Shown here: in pieces, positions 34,735 to 46,554 of the stretch | How positions within the stretch are numbered: the first letter of the stretch is position 1 | How the letters are laid out: every line of letters starts with the position of its first letter | Origin: Triticum aestivum | Lineage: Eukaryota; Streptophyta; Magnoliopsida; Poales; Poaceae | Assembly (NCBI RefSeq): GCF_018294505.1 | Contig: NC_057812.1 | Location: forward strand, 61,326,013 to 61,390,012 | Length of the DNA: 64,000 bases | Direction: 5' to 3' | The notes under the pieces: model-generated | Told to the model about the DNA's origin: nothing | The model's database searches: none | Seen by the model: only the letters and a program-made list of their open reading frames with translations | Program-made: the position numbers and the translations under genes

Positions 34735-35272
34735 TGAAAGTAGAATGGAGGGTAGGAATGTAGAGGCAAGATCCTAGCTGTGGAGGAGTTGTACATGCGA
34801 GTTTTACGAGTTCAGGACCTTCTCGGAGGAAGTAACAGCCCTACGTCTCGGATCCCGGAGGCGGTCGACTGGATTATGCGCGTATGTGTTACAGGGGGTG
34901 CGAACCCTTGTCCCGGAGGAGGGGGTGGCTTATATAGAGTGCGCCAGGACCCCAGCCAGCCCACGTTACAAAGGGTTCAATGTACATTAAGGCAGGGCGT
35001 TACTGGTAACGCTAGTAATAAAGAGATATAAATGATCTTTAAGGTTACAGAGTGAACGACCGACCGTTGCCATCCTGAGTGACGTTAGGCCTTCTACACT
35101 CCGAGTGGTTTCTTGTATCGTCGAGTGTCTTCAAGACTGTTGAGTGGAACATAGCTTTATGGTCGAGTGGATGATAATTTTTCTTCGACTGCTTCTGGTT
35201 CTTTTAGAGGTTCCCTTGGGGAGGGTATCTTGGACAGATCCATGACCCTACCCTAGGTACATAGCTTCATCA
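34735..35272 (-). repeat. 3' LTR of element F
   Basis: 538 bases. The minus strand starts TGATGAAGCTATG (35272 leftwards) after a polypurine tract and ends ATTCTACTTTCA at 34735. A TATA box CTATATAAGCC on the minus strand (34927-34937) fits this orientation. The left boundary is inferred from the TG/CA rule because the second LTR is out of view. Confidence 0.7.
34927..34937 (-). promoter_or_regulatory. TATA box of element F LTR
   Basis: CTATATAAGCC on the minus strand, about 335 bases into the LTR. Confidence 0.6.
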
Positions 35273-35285
35273 TTAGCCCCCGAAT
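35273..35285 (-). other. Polypurine tract of element F
   Basis: ATTCGGGGGCTAA on the minus strand, directly before the 3' LTR. Confidence 0.6.
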
Positions 35286-35689
35286 GGATCAGGGTTTGAG
35301 TGAGGAACGAGTTGAGAACACTTGCGACTCATTCTTCGTGCTATGAGTATATCTTGCTCTACATCAATGAACTGAGGAGATAACATCAACTTCTTTTTTA
35401 GTCGCCTTGGTCCATTCTTAGTTTTTGTCGAGTGAACTTTCACGGTAGAGTTCCGAATGATAATGTGGAGGATGTTTTCAGTCTGACAAGTTGCTCTGCT
35501 CTCTGCGGATTTCGCGAGATTCGGATTTTGGGAAGCTCGCCAGACGGGCGGGGCCGTGGTAATCGGGGCGGATTAGGCAGGTCGCCTCGATCCCCGCGCC
35601 ACCTTTTTCGCCACGTATTGCGCGCGCGACTGTTGCGGGATTTGTTTAGATCGTCTGGGCCTACCAGTCAGTCACTCGGGGAATGACCT

Positions 35690-35698
35690 TATAAAAGG
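35690..35698 (+). promoter_or_regulatory. TATA box for the antisense gene of element F
   Basis: TATAAAAGG on the plus strand, 118 bases before the antisense ORF ATG and followed by a C/T-rich leader typical of plant promoters. It points against pol, so the antisense gene probably has its own promoter between the LTR and the ORF. Confidence 0.6.
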
Positions 35699-35815
35699 CA
35701 CCGCGCCGGGTCTTTGCACAGCGCGCTCCCATTTTCTTCCTTCTTCCTCAGACTTCTCCGCCGCGCTCGCTTCTGCTCTCGTCGTCGCAACCTCGCTCGG
35801 ACTCGATCCACCGCC

Positions 35816-36090
35816 ATGGGGAGAGATAAGACGGTGGCGTTGGAGCGTGCGAAGAAGGCGACCGCGAAGGCGAAGGGCAAGAGGACCAGCCGGGGCGGGT
35901 CGTCGTCAAGATCCGGCCTGCTGCCGGGCTGGATCTAGGGCGACTGGATCCACTCGACGATCATCAAGGACGACCTCGACGATCTGGTGGAGGGGGGACT
36001 AATCCCCCACAAATCGGCGCGACTCCCGGGCAAAGAGATCGAGCCGCAGCCGCGGAAGGGTGAGTGCGTTCTCCTCGCCACCCACCTCGA
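35816..36090 (+). pseudogene. Antisense ORF of element F, first exon (interrupted)
   Basis: ATG 35816 in good context (CCGCCATGG) starts a lysine- and arginine-rich N terminus (GRDKTVALERAKKATAKAKG). The reading then runs through a TAG (35936-35938, where relatives read Gln) into a conserved segment (DWIHSTIIKDDLDDLVEGG, KGECVLLATHLD). I recognise it as the putative gypsy-type transposon protein family (PF04195-like) carried antisense in grass Tat elements; its function is unknown. Element G ends it at 36090. Several hundred codons normally following are absent on the far side, so part was deleted. Confidence 0.7.
36086..36090. repeat. Possible target-site duplication of element G, left copy (CTCGA)
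   Basis: CTCGA precedes the LTR start at 36091 and also follows the truncated 3' LTR (51839-51843). The right match may be chance, as explained in the findings. Confidence 0.45.
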
Positions 36091-36761
36091 TGATACGTCT
36101 CCAACGTATCTATAATTTTTGATTGCTCCATGCTATATTATCTACTGTTTTGGACTATATTGGGGTTTATTTTCCACTTTTATATTATTTTTGGGACTAA
36201 CCTATTAACCAGAGGCCTAGCCCAGAATTGCTGTTTTTTTGCCTATTTCAGTGTTTCAGAGAAACAGAATATCAAACGGAGTCCAAACGGAATAAAATCT
36301 TTGGGAACGTGATTTTCTCACCGAATGTGATCCAGGAGACTTGGACCCTACTCCAGGGAGTCAAAGAGGAGGTCACGAGGGTGGGGGGCGCCCCACCCTA
36401 GGGCGCGCCCCCTGCCTCGTGGGCCCCTCGGTGCTCCACCGACATACTCCTTCGTCCTATATATACACACGTACCCCCAAATGATCAGAACAGGAGCTAA
36501 AAACCTAATTCCACCGCCGCAAATTTCTGTATCCACGAGATCCCATCTTGGGGCCTATTCCAGAGCTCCGCCGGAAGAGGGCCGTCATCACGGAGGGCTT
36601 CTACATCCTCCTAGACCCTCCGATGAAGTGTGAGGGACTTGAGCGTGGCCTCCTACTGGATTGATACCTTGGTTCTCAAAAACTGAGGGAAATACTTATG
36701 CTACTCTGCTGCATCATCCCTTCCTCTTCGGGGAAAACCAACGCAAGCTCAAGACATAGCA
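36091..36761 (+). repeat. 5' LTR of element G (internally deleted)
   Basis: The head (36091-36634) matches the 3' LTR at 50565-51110. It then jumps at a GAG microhomology to a tail (GGACTTGAGCGTGG to ACATAGCA, 36635-36761) that is adjacent to the primer-binding site and absent from the 3' LTR. The middle of the LTR is therefore missing here. The TATA box TATATATA is at 36458-36465. Confidence 0.82.
36458..36465 (+). promoter_or_regulatory. TATA box of element G 5' LTR
   Basis: TATATATA after a GC dyad (about 36371-36425), identical to 50928-50935 in the 3' LTR. Confidence 0.65.
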
Positions 36762-36772
36762 AGAACGATTTC

Positions 36773-36790
36773 TGGCGCCATTGTCGGGGA
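36773..36790 (+). other. Primer-binding site of element G
   Basis: TGGCGCCATTGTCGGGGA, complementary to the tRNA-Asp 3' end with two changes, 11 bases after the LTR end. Confidence 0.88.
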
Positions 36791-36997
36791 GTCTACGCAA
36801 AAAGTCAACATACCAAGTACCCATCACAATCCCTATCTCTCGCATTACATTATTTGCCATTTGCCTCTTGTTTTCCTCTCCCCCACTTCACCCTTGCTGT
36901 TTTATTCGCCCTCTCTCTCTCTATCCTCCCTCTCTATTTGTCTCTTTTGCCCGCTTGCTTTTTGTTTGCTTGTGTGTTAGATTGCTTGTTTGTCGCG

Positions 36998-38216
36998 ATG
37001 GCTCAAGATACTACCAAATTGTGTGACTTCACCAATACCAATAATAATGATTTCCTTAGCACTCCAATTGCTCCTCTTACCGATGCTGAATCTTGTGAAA
37101 TTAATACTGCTTTGTTGAATCTTGTTATGAAAGATCAATTCGCTGGCCTTCCTAGTGAAGATGCCGCTACTCATCTGAATAGCTTCGTTGATTTATGTGA
37201 TATGCAAAAGAAAAAAGATGTCAATAATGATGTCGTTAAATTGAAGCTATTTCCTTTTTCTCTTAGAGATCGTGCTAAAGCTTGGTTTTCATCTTTTCCT
37301 AAAAATAGTATTGATTCATGGAACAAGTGCAAAGATGCTTTTATCTCTAAGTATTTTCCTCCCGCTAAGATCATCTCTCTTAGAAATGATATTATGAACT
37401 TTAAACAAATTGATCATGAACTTGTTGCACAAGCTTGGGAGAGAATGAAATTAATGATATGTAATTGCCCTACTCATGGTTTGAATTTGTGGATGATTAT
37501 ACAAAATTTTTATGCTGGATTGAATTTTGCTTCTAGAAACCTTTTAGATTCGGCCGCGGGATGCACTTTTATGGAAATCACTTTAGGAGATGCTACTAAA
37601 CTCCTAGATAATATTATGGTTAATTATTCTCAATGGCATACTGAAAGATCTTCTAATAAAAAAGTGTATGCGATAGAAGAAATCAATGTGTTGAGTGGAA
37701 AGATGGATGAACTTATGAAATTATTTTCTACTAAGAGTGTTTCTTCTGATCCTATTGATATGCCTTTGTCTACTTTGATTGAGAACAACAATGAATCTAT
37801 GGATGTGAATTTTGTTGGTAGGAATAATTTTGGTAGCAACGCTTATAGAGGGAATTTTAATCCTAGGCCATATCCTAGTAATCCTTCTAATAATCTTATG
37901 GAAATTATAATAAAATGCCCTCTGAATTTGAGAATAGTGTTAAAGAGTTTATGAATTCACAAAAGAATTTTAATGCTTTGCTTGAAGAGAAATTGCTTAA
38001 AGTTGATGATTTGGCTAGAAACGTTGATAGAATTTCTCTTGAGATTGATTCTTTAAAGATTAGATCTATTCCTCCTAAGCATGATATCAATGAGTCTCTC
38101 AAAGCCATGAAAATTTCCATTGATGAGTGCAAGGAAAGAACCGCTAGGATGTGTGCTTCCAAAGATGCCTTTATTAAAGCGTGTTCTTCCAATTCCTATG
38201 AAAATCAAGATTAAGA
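36998..38216 (+). pseudogene. gag of element G
   Basis: The start ATG 36998 (MAQDTTKLCDF) is preferred over the upstream in-frame ATG at 36698, which lies inside the LTR. The gag domain is clear (LKLFPFSLRDRAKAWFSSF, FISKYFPPAK, AQAWERMKLM). A frameshift near 37905 moves to the frame starting near 37915, which is coiled-coil-like (EEKLLKVDDLARNVDRISLE). A TAA at 38214-38216 separates it from the protease in the same frame. No CCHC knuckle is visible. The overall fold matches the gag of element A, so A and G are related. Confidence 0.87.
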
Positions 38217-39039
38217 TCTAAAATTTATTGATGTGTTCCCTATTAAATCTTTGTTTTGCAATATGAATCTTGATGAAACTGAATATGATCTTCCTTTACC
38301 TATAAGGCGTTCTAAAAATTCGGAGTATTTAGATCTTAATGATGAAATTGATGAAAGTGGGATTGAAAGAAATAGAAATCTAGATGTTGATAAACCCACT
38401 ATATTGGATTTTAAGGAATTTAATTATGAAAGATGCTCTTTAATTGATTGTATTTCCTTGTTGCAATCCATGCTAAATTCTCCACATGCTTATAGTCAAA
38501 ATAAAGCCTTCATCGAACATATTGTTGATGCGTTGATGCAATCTTATGAAGAAAAACTTGAGTTGAAAGTTTCTATTCCTAGAAAACTCTATGATGAGTG
38601 GGAACCAACTATTAAAATTAAAATTAAAGATCATGAGTTTTATTCTTTGTGTGATTTGGGTGCTAGTGTCTCTACTATTCCCAAGACTTTGTGTGATTTA
38701 CTAGATTTCCGCGATTTTGATGATTGCTCTCTAAACTTGCATCTTGAGGATTCCACTATTAAGAAACCTATAGGAAGGATTAATGATGTTCTTATTGTTG
38801 CAAATAGGAATTATGTGCCCGTAGATTTCATTGTTCTTGATATAGATTGCAATCCTTCTTGCCCTATTATTCTTGGTAGACCTTTTCTTGCGATTATTGA
38901 TATGAAGGAAGGGAATATTAGATTTCAATTTCCATTAAAAAAGGGCATGGACCACTTTCCAAGAAAGAAAATAAAATTTCCATATGAAACTATCATGAGA
39001 GCCACTTATGGATTTCCTACCAAAGATGGCAATACCTAG
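38217..39039 (+). pseudogene. Retropepsin-like protease of element G
   Basis: Same frame as the end of gag; a convenient ATG lies at 38233. An acidic linker is followed by the protease with DLGAS at about residues 141-145 and IILGRPFL near 217. It ends with TAG at 39037-39039. It would process Gag. After it come only non-coding sequences, so a polymerase was never attached or was lost long ago. Confidence 0.85.
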
Positions 39040-39704
39040 ATCTATCCTCGCTTTTATGCCTAGCTAGGGGCGTTAAACGATAGCGCTTGTTGGGAGGCAA
39101 CCCAATTTTATTTTTATTCCTTGCTTTTTGCTCCTGCTTAGTAATAAATAAATTATTTAGCCTCTATTTTTGTTGTGTTTTTGTGTTTAATTAGTGTTTG
39201 TGCCAAGTAGAACCGTTGGGAAGACTTGGGGAAAGTCTTGTTGAACTTGCTGTAAAAAACAGAAACTTTAGCGCTCACGAGAACTGTTGTGATTTTTATT
39301 TGAAGAGTGATATTTAGTTAATTATTTTTGCAGATGATTAATAGATAAATTCCTCACGTCCATAAATTTATTTTGTAATTTTTGGGGTTCCAGATCTTGC
39401 GCTAGCTACAGATTACTGCAGACTGTTCTGTTTTTGATAGATTCTGTTTTTCGTGTGTTGTTTGCTTATTTTGATGAATCTATGGCTAGTAAAATAGTTT
39501 ATAATCCATAGAGAAGTTGGAATGCAGTAGTTTTAACACCAACATAAATAAAGAATGATTTCATTACAGTACCTTGAAGTGGTCTTTCGTTTTCTTTCGC
39601 TAACGGAGCTCACGAGTTTTCTATTTTGAGTTTTCTGTTGTGAAGTTTTCAAGTTTTGGGTGAATTCTTTTGATGGATTATGGAACAAGGAGTGGCAAGA
39701 GCCT

Positions 39705-39789
39705 AAGCTTGGGGATGCCCATGGCACCCCCAAGATAATCCAAGGACACCAAGAAGTCAAAGCTTGGGGATGCCCCGGGAGGCATCCCC
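39705..39789 (+). repeat. Two dyads built on copies of the polypurine tract of element G
   Basis: AAGCTTGGGGATGCCC at 39705-39720 and AAGCTTGGGGATGCCCC at 39760-39776 repeat the tract at 50550-50563. Each is followed by its near complement (39722-39733 and 39781-39789), so both could fold as hairpins. Confidence 0.65.
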
Positions 39790-39970
39790 TCTTTCGTCCA
39801 CTTCCATCGGTAATTTACTTGGAGATATATTTTTATTCACCAACATGATATGTGTTTTGCTTGGAGCGTCTTGTATTATTTGTGTATTTGTGTATTAGTA
39901 TGACACAATCATCCTTGCTGTACACACCTTTTGAGAGAGCCATACATGAATTAAAATTTGATAGAATACT

Positions 39971-40165
39971 CTATGTGCTTCACTTATATCTTTTGAGCTA
40001 AGTAGTTTTGATCCATGTGCTTCACTTATATCTTTTGAGCTAAGTAGTTTTGCTCTATGTGCTTCACTTATATCTTTTGAGCTATGTAGTTTTGCTCTAT
40101 GTGCTTCACTTATATCTTTTGAGCATTATAATTTTGCTCTATGTGCTTCGCTTAGATCTTTTAGA
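39971..40165 (+). repeat. 42-base tandem repeat, about five copies
   Basis: Unit CTATGTGCTTCACTTATATC plus 22 more bases, spacing exactly 42 (39971, 40013, 40055, 40097, 40139). Because 42 is 14 codons, frames stay open and a repetitive leucine-rich ORF (40050-40250) appears; I do not regard it as a gene. Confidence 0.85.
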
Positions 40166-41061
40166 GCACGGTGGTGGATTTGTTTTAAAGAAACTATTGA
40201 TCTATCATGCTTCACTTAAATTATTTGAGAGTCTCTTAATATCATGGTAATTTTCTTAATAATAATATGCTTGGTATTCAAGATTTGTGAAACTTTATTT
40301 TGAGTGTGTTGAATACTAAGAAAAGATTGAAGCATGATAATTGTTTTGAGATATGGAGGTGATAATATTAAAGTCATGCTAGTTGATTAGTTGTGAATTT
40401 AAAGAATACTTGTGTTAAAGTTTGTGATTCCCGTAGCATGCACGTATGGTGAACCATTATGTGATGAAGTCGGAGCATGATTTATTTATTGATTGTCTTT
40501 CTTATGAGTGGCGGTCGGGGACGAGCGATGGTCTTTTCCTACCAATCTATCCCCCTAGGAGCATACGCGTAATACTTTGCTTTGATAACTTCTAGATTTT
40601 TGCAATAAGTATATGAGTTCTTTATGTCTAATGTTGAGTCCATGGATTATACGCACTCTCACCCTTCCACCTTTGTTAGCTTCTCTAATACCGCACACCT
40701 TTCGCTGGTATCATACACCTACCATATACCTTCCTCAAAACAGCCACCATACCTACCTATTATGGCATTTCCATAGCCATTCCGAGATATATTGCCATGC
40801 AACTTTCCACCATCTAGTTCATAATGACACATTCATCATTGTCATATTGCTTAGCATGATCATGTAGTTGACATAGTATTTGTGGCAAAGCCACCGTTCA
40901 TAATTCCTTCATACTTGTCACTCTTGATTCATTGCATATCCCGGTACACCGCCGGAGGCATCCATATAGAGTCATACTTTGTTTTAGAATCGAGTTGTAA
41001 TCATTGAGTTGTAAATAAATAAAAGTGTGATGATCATCATTCAATAGAGCATTGTCCCAAA

Positions 41062-41124
41062 TAAAAAAAGAGAAAGGCCAAAGAAAAAAAAGAAGGCCCA
41101 AAAAAAGAAAACAAATAAAAAGGG
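41062..41124 (+). repeat. A-rich low-complexity tract
   Basis: Several runs of A broken by GG and CC dinucleotides inside the non-coding part of element G. Confidence 0.7.
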
Positions 41125-41780
41125 GCAATGCTACTATCCTTTTACCACACTTGTGCTTCAAAGTAGCACCATGATCTTCATAGTAGAGAGTCTCTCATGT
41201 TATCACTTTCATATACTAGTGGGAATTTTACATTATAGAACTTGGCTTGTATATTCCAATGATGGGCTTCCTCAAATTGCCCTACATCTTCGTGAGCAAG
41301 CAAGTTGGATGCACAGCCACTAGTTTATTTTGTTGAGCTTTCATACATTTATAGCTCTAGTGCATCCGTTGCGTGGCAATCCCTACTCACTCACATTGAT
41401 ATCTATTGATGGGCATCTCCATAGCCCATTGATACGCCTAGTTGATGTCAGACTATCTTCTCCCTTTTTGTCTTCTCCACAACCACCATTCTATTCCACC
41501 TATAGTGTTATATCCATGGCTCACGCTCATGTATTGCGTGAAGATTGAAAAAGTTTTGAAAAAGTTAGAGTATGAAACAATTGCTTGGCTTGTCATCGGG
41601 GTTGTGCATGATTTAAAAACTTTGTGTGGTGAAGATGGAGCATAGCTAGACTATATGATTTTGTAGGGATAACTTTCTTTGGCCATGTTATTTTGAGAAG
41701 ACATAATTGCTTTGTTAGTATGCTTGAATTTTTATTATTTTTATGTCAATATAAAATTTTGTCTTGAATCTTTCTAATCT

Positions 41781-41785
41781 GAATA
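41781..41785. repeat. Target-site duplication of element H, left copy (GAATA)
   Basis: Identical to 50441-50445 on the other side of H. Confidence 0.95.
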
Positions 41786-43563
41786 TGTTAGGGATCGTAG
41801 CAGAAATTTAAAATTTTCTACGCATCACCAAGATCAATCTATGGAGTAATCTAGCAACGAGGGGAAGGGGAGTGCATCTACATACCCTTGTAGATCACTA
41901 AGCAGAAGCGTTGCAAGAACGCAGATGAAGGAGTCATACTCATAGCGATTCAGATCACGGTTGATTCCGATCTAAGCGCCAAACCATGGTGCCTCCGCGT
42001 TCAACACACGTGCAACCCGGTGACGTCTCCCACGCCTTGATCCAGCAGAGGGGAGAAGGAGAGGTTGGGAAGACTCCGTCCAGCAGAAGCACGAGGGCGT
42101 GGTAGTGGTGGAGGAGCGCGGAACTCCAGCAGGGCTTCGCCAAGCACTACGAGAGACGAGGAGGGAGAGGGGTAGGGATGCACCAAGAGGGAGATGATCT
42201 CGCGTGTGTTGCAGCCCCCAATACCTCAAGTATATATAGGGGAAGGGGAGGGGCTGCGCCCCCATCTAGGGTTCCCTCCCTAGGGGTGGCAGCAGCCCCA
42301 AAACCCATCTAGGGTTGTGGCCAAGGGGGGAGAGAGGGAGGCGCACCTAGGGTGGGCCTAAAGGCCCATCTGGACCGAGGGTTTGCCCCCTCCCACTCTC
42401 CCTTCCGCCTTGGGCCTTGGTGGGAGGCGCCCCAGCCCACCTAGGGGCTGGTCCCTTCCCACTATTGGCCCATGTAGGCCTCCGGGGCTGGTGGCCCCAC
42501 CTGGTGGACCCCCGAACCCCTCCGGTGGTCCCAGTACACTACCGGTGATGCCCGGAACACTTCCAGTGGCCAAAACCATACTTTCTATATATCAATCTTT
42601 ACCTACGGACCATTTCGGAACTCCTCTTGATGTCCAGGATCTCATCCGGGACTCCGAACAACAATCGGTAACCGCGTACATACTTTCCCTATAACCCTAG
42701 CGTCGTCGAACCTTAAGTGTGTAGACCCTACGGGCTCGGGAGTCATGCAGACATGGCCGAGACAACTCTCCGGTCAATAACCAACAGCGGGATCTAGATA
42801 CCCATGTTGGCTCCTACATGTTCCACGCTGATCTCATCGGATGAACCACGATGTCAAGGATTCAATCAATCCCGTATACAATTCCCTTTGTCTATCGGTA
42901 CGATACTTGCCCGAGATTCGATCGTCGGTATCCCGATACCTTGTTCAATCTCATTACCGGCAAGTCTCTTTACTTGTTCTGTAACACATCATCCCGTGAT
43001 CAACTCCTTGGTCACATTGTGCACATTATGATGACGTCCTACCGAGTGGGCCCAGAGATACCTCTCCGTTACACAGAGTGACAAATCCCAGTCTCGATTC
43101 GTGCCAACCCAACAGACACTTTCGGAGATACCTGTCGTGAACCTTTATAGCCACGCAGTTACGTTGTGATGTTTGGCACACCCAAAGCACTCCTACGGTA
43201 TCCGGGAGTTGCACAATCTCATGGTCTAAGGAAATGATACTTGACATTAGAAAAGCTTTAGCAAACGAACTACACGATCTTGTGCTAGGCTTAGGATTGG
43301 GTCTTGTCCATCACATCATTCTCCTAATGATGTGATCCTGTTATCAACGACATCCAATGTCCATGGTCAGGAAACCGTAACCATCTATTGATCAACGAGC
43401 TAGTCAACTAGAGGCTTACTAGGGACATGGTGTTGTTATGTATCCACACATGTATCTGAGTTTCCTATCAATACAATTCTAGCATGGATAGTAAACAATT
43501 ATCATGAACAGGGAAATATAATAATAACCAATTTATTATTGCCTCTAGGGCATATTTCCAATA
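41786..43563 (-). repeat. 3' LTR of element H
   Basis: 1778 bases. The plus-strand left end reads TGTTAGGGATCG. The right terminus is ATA instead of ACA, a point change. TATA box CCTATATATA on the minus strand at 42231-42240. The purine-rich AAGTGGGAGAC (minus) lies just inside, as polypurine tract. Confidence 0.9.
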
Positions 43564-44880
43564 GTCTCCCACTTGCACTAGAGTCAATAATCTAGTTCAC
43601 ATCGCCATGTGATTAACACTCACAGGTCACGTCGCCATGTGATCAACATCCAAGAGTCTACTAGACTCAATGATCCAGTTCACATCGCTATGTGATTAAC
43701 ACTCAAAGAGTTCTGGGTTTGATCATGTTATGCTTGTGAGAGAGGTTGTAGTCAACGGGTCTTGCCATATTCAGATCCCTATGTATTTTGCAAAACTTTA
43801 TATCATAGATGCTGCTACCACATTCCACTTGGAGCTATTCCAAATTATTGCTCCATTATACGTATCCGGTATCTCTACTCAGAGCTATCCGGATAGGTGT
43901 TAAGCTTGCATCGATGTAACTCTTTATGTTGAACTCTTTATCACCTGCATAACTGAGAAACATTTCCTTATTACTCTAAGGATAATTTTGACCGCTATCT
44001 GGTGATCTACTCCTAGATCACCTTTGTACCCTCTTGCCAAACATGTGGCAAGGCACACATCGATCAGATGCAGTACTCAGCATGGCATACCGTATAGAGC
44101 CTATGACAAGAGCATAGGGGACGACCTTCGTCCTTCCTCTTTCTTCTGCTGTGGTCAATCTTCAAGTCTTACTTAACTTCACACCTTACAACTCAGGTAA
44201 GAACCCCTTCTTTGACTGATCTATTTTGAACTCCTTCAAAAACATCTTAAGGTGTGCGTTCTTTGAAAGTATCATCAGGCGTCTTGATCTATCTCTATAG
44301 ATCTTGATGCCCAATATGTAAGAAACTTTATCCAGGTCTTCCTTTGAAAATCACTCTTCAAACAACCTTTTATGCTTTCCAGAAATTCTACATTATTTTG
44401 GATCAACAATATGTCATCCACATATATTTATCAGAAATGTTGTAGTGCTCCCACTCACTTTCTTGTAAATACAAGTTTCTAGCAAACATTGTATAAACCT
44501 AAAAGCTTTGATCACTCCATCAAAGCATGTATTCTGACTCGGAGATGCTTGCTCTAGTCCATAGAAGGATCGCCAGCATACCTTTTAGCATCCTTAGGAT
44601 CGACAAAACCTTTTATTGTATCACATACAACTTTTTCTTACGAAAACTGGTAAGAAAACTTGTTTTGACATCCATCTGTCAGATTTCATAATTGAAAAAT
44701 ACGGCTAATGCTAACATGATTCCGACGGACTTAAGCATCGCTATGGGTGAGAAATTCTCATCGTAGTCAACTCCTTGAACTTGTGAAAAGACTCTTTCCC
44801 ACAAGTCGAGCTTCATAGACGGTAACATTACCGCTCACGTCCGTCTTCTTCTTAAAGATCCATTTATCTCAATGGCTCGC
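43564..44880 (-). pseudogene. Decayed reverse transcriptase and RNase H of element H
   Basis: Only fragments are readable on the minus strand: VWTLVDLPDD and EINGSLRRRRT (44835-44900), then a TGGATGTCAAAACAAG block and a VDDIL-like stretch near 44405, all with many stops and small indels. It is recognisable as Copia RT by order and position, but has no frame over about 60 codons. Confidence 0.7.
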
Positions 44881-46306
44881 TGATCATCTGGCAAGTCCAC
44901 CAAAGTCCATACTCTGTTCTGATACATGGATCCTATCTCGGATTTCATGGCTTCTAACCATTTGTCGGAATACGGGCCCACCATCGCTTCTCCATAGCTT
45001 GTAGGTTCATTGTTGTCCAACAACATGATATCTGAGACAGGATTACCGTACCACTCAGGTGTAGTACATATCCTTGTCGACCTACGAGGTTCGATAGCAA
45101 CTTGATCCGAAGCTTCATGATCACTATCATTAACTTCCTATTCAACAGACGTAGGCTCCACAGAAAACATCTTTCTATGTTGCATCACTCTCTGGTTGAA
45201 GTAAAGGTTCGACAACCTCATCAAGTTCTATCTTCCTCCCACTCAATTCTGTCGAGAGAAACTCCTTCTCGAGAAAGGACCCGTTCTTAGCGACAAACAA
45301 TTTGCCCTCGGATCTGAGATAGAAGGTATACCCAACTGTCACCTTTGGGTATCCTATGAAGATGTGTTTGTCCGCTTTGGGTTTGAGCTTCTCCGGCTGA
45401 AGCCTTAAGCATCGCAGCCCCAAACATTAAGAAATGACAACTTTGGTTTCTTGCCAAACGAATGTTCATACGACGTCGTCTCAACGGACTTAGGTGGTGT
45501 CCTATCTAAAGTGAGTGCAGCTGTCTCCAACGCATAACCTCAAAATGAAAACGGTAGATCGGTAAGAGACATCATAGATCGCACCATATCTCATAAGGTT
45601 CGATTACGATGTCCGGACACACCATCAACTGGTGGTGTTCCAGGTGGCTTCAACTGTGAAACAATTTCCCAATGTCTTAAGTGTTTGACAAACTCATAAC
45701 TCAGAAAATCCCCTTTTTATCAGATCGTGGGAACATGATCTTCTTGTTATGATGATTCTTAACTTCACTCTGAAATCGGTTGAACTTTTCAAACGTTTCA
45801 GACTTGTGCTTCATTAAGTAAATATACCTATATCTACCCAAATCGTCAGTGAAGATAAGAAAATAGCAATATCCACTGCACGCTTCAATTCTCATTGGAT
45901 CACACGTATCAGCATGCATGATTTCCAACAAGTCACTTGCCCGTTTCATTGTACCTGAAAACGGGGTCTTAGTCATCCTGCCCATGAGGCATGGCTCGCA
46001 TGTGTCAAGTGATTCAAAATCAAGTGGCTCCAAACATCCATCGACATGGAGTTTCTTCATGCATCTTAAGCCAATATGACCTAAGCGGCAGTGCCATGAG
46101 AAAGTGGTACTATCATTATTAACTCTACATCTTTTGGCGTGAACATGTGTATTACCACGACCGAGATTCAATGAACCATTCACATAGGGTACATGACCAT
46201 GAAAGGTATCATTCATGTAAACAGAATAACCATTATTCTCTAACTTAAATGAATGACCGTATTTCAATGAACATGATCTAATCATATTCATGCTCAACGT
46301 AGACAC
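44881..46306 (-). pseudogene. Integrase region of element H
   Basis: The best-preserved part is the frame 46306-45701: pre-integrase zinc-finger region (WHCRLGHIGLRCMKKLH to CEPCLMGRMTK) and the first part of the core (MHADTCDPM, IFTDDLGRY). The normal DICGPM-type block reads DTCDPM. After 45701 the core is broken by stops; the C-terminal region (LRCLRLQPEKLKPKADKHIF, 45423-45175) is readable in another frame. It is a pseudogene. Confidence 0.82.
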
Positions 46307-46332
46307 CTAATAACATTTATCTAGGTTCAATA

Positions 46333-46554
46333 CTAATCCCGAAAGCAGATGGAGCGTGCGATGGTGATCTCATCAACTTTGGAAACACTTCCAACACACA
46401 TCGTCACCTCGCCCTTAGCCAGTCTCCGTTTAGTCCGCAGCTTTTGCTTCAAGTCACCAATAATAGTAACTGAACCGGTATCCAATACCCAGGTGCTACC
46501 ATGAGTACTAGTGAGGTAAACATTAATAACACGTATATACTTTGAAGTTGTCAT
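46333..46554 (-). pseudogene. Protease fragment of element H
   Basis: Copia protease with STWVLDTGSV, where the catalytic Asp is in DTGS. It ends at a stop at 46333 before the pre-integrase domain. Confidence 0.8.

Larger units (their letters stand above)
39040..41785 (+). other. Non-coding internal region of element G, 5' part
   Basis: 2.7 kb with no convincing frame. It begins with a possibly structured stretch (about 39061-39108, containing GCGTTAAACG and a TTGGG/CCCAA stem). It carries two polypurine-tract-like dyads (39705-39733, 39760-39789), a 42-base tandem repeat (39971-40165) and an A-rich tract (about 41062-41124). Insertion of H interrupts it at 41785. Confidence 0.6.

Noticed and set aside
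36698..36997. N-terminal extension of gag of element G
   Set aside because: It runs through the LTR end and primer-binding site; the ATG at 36998 with the conserved start is the likely one.
40050..40250. Leucine-rich membrane-like small protein
   Set aside because: It is the translation of a 42-base tandem repeat in non-coding retrotransposon DNA.
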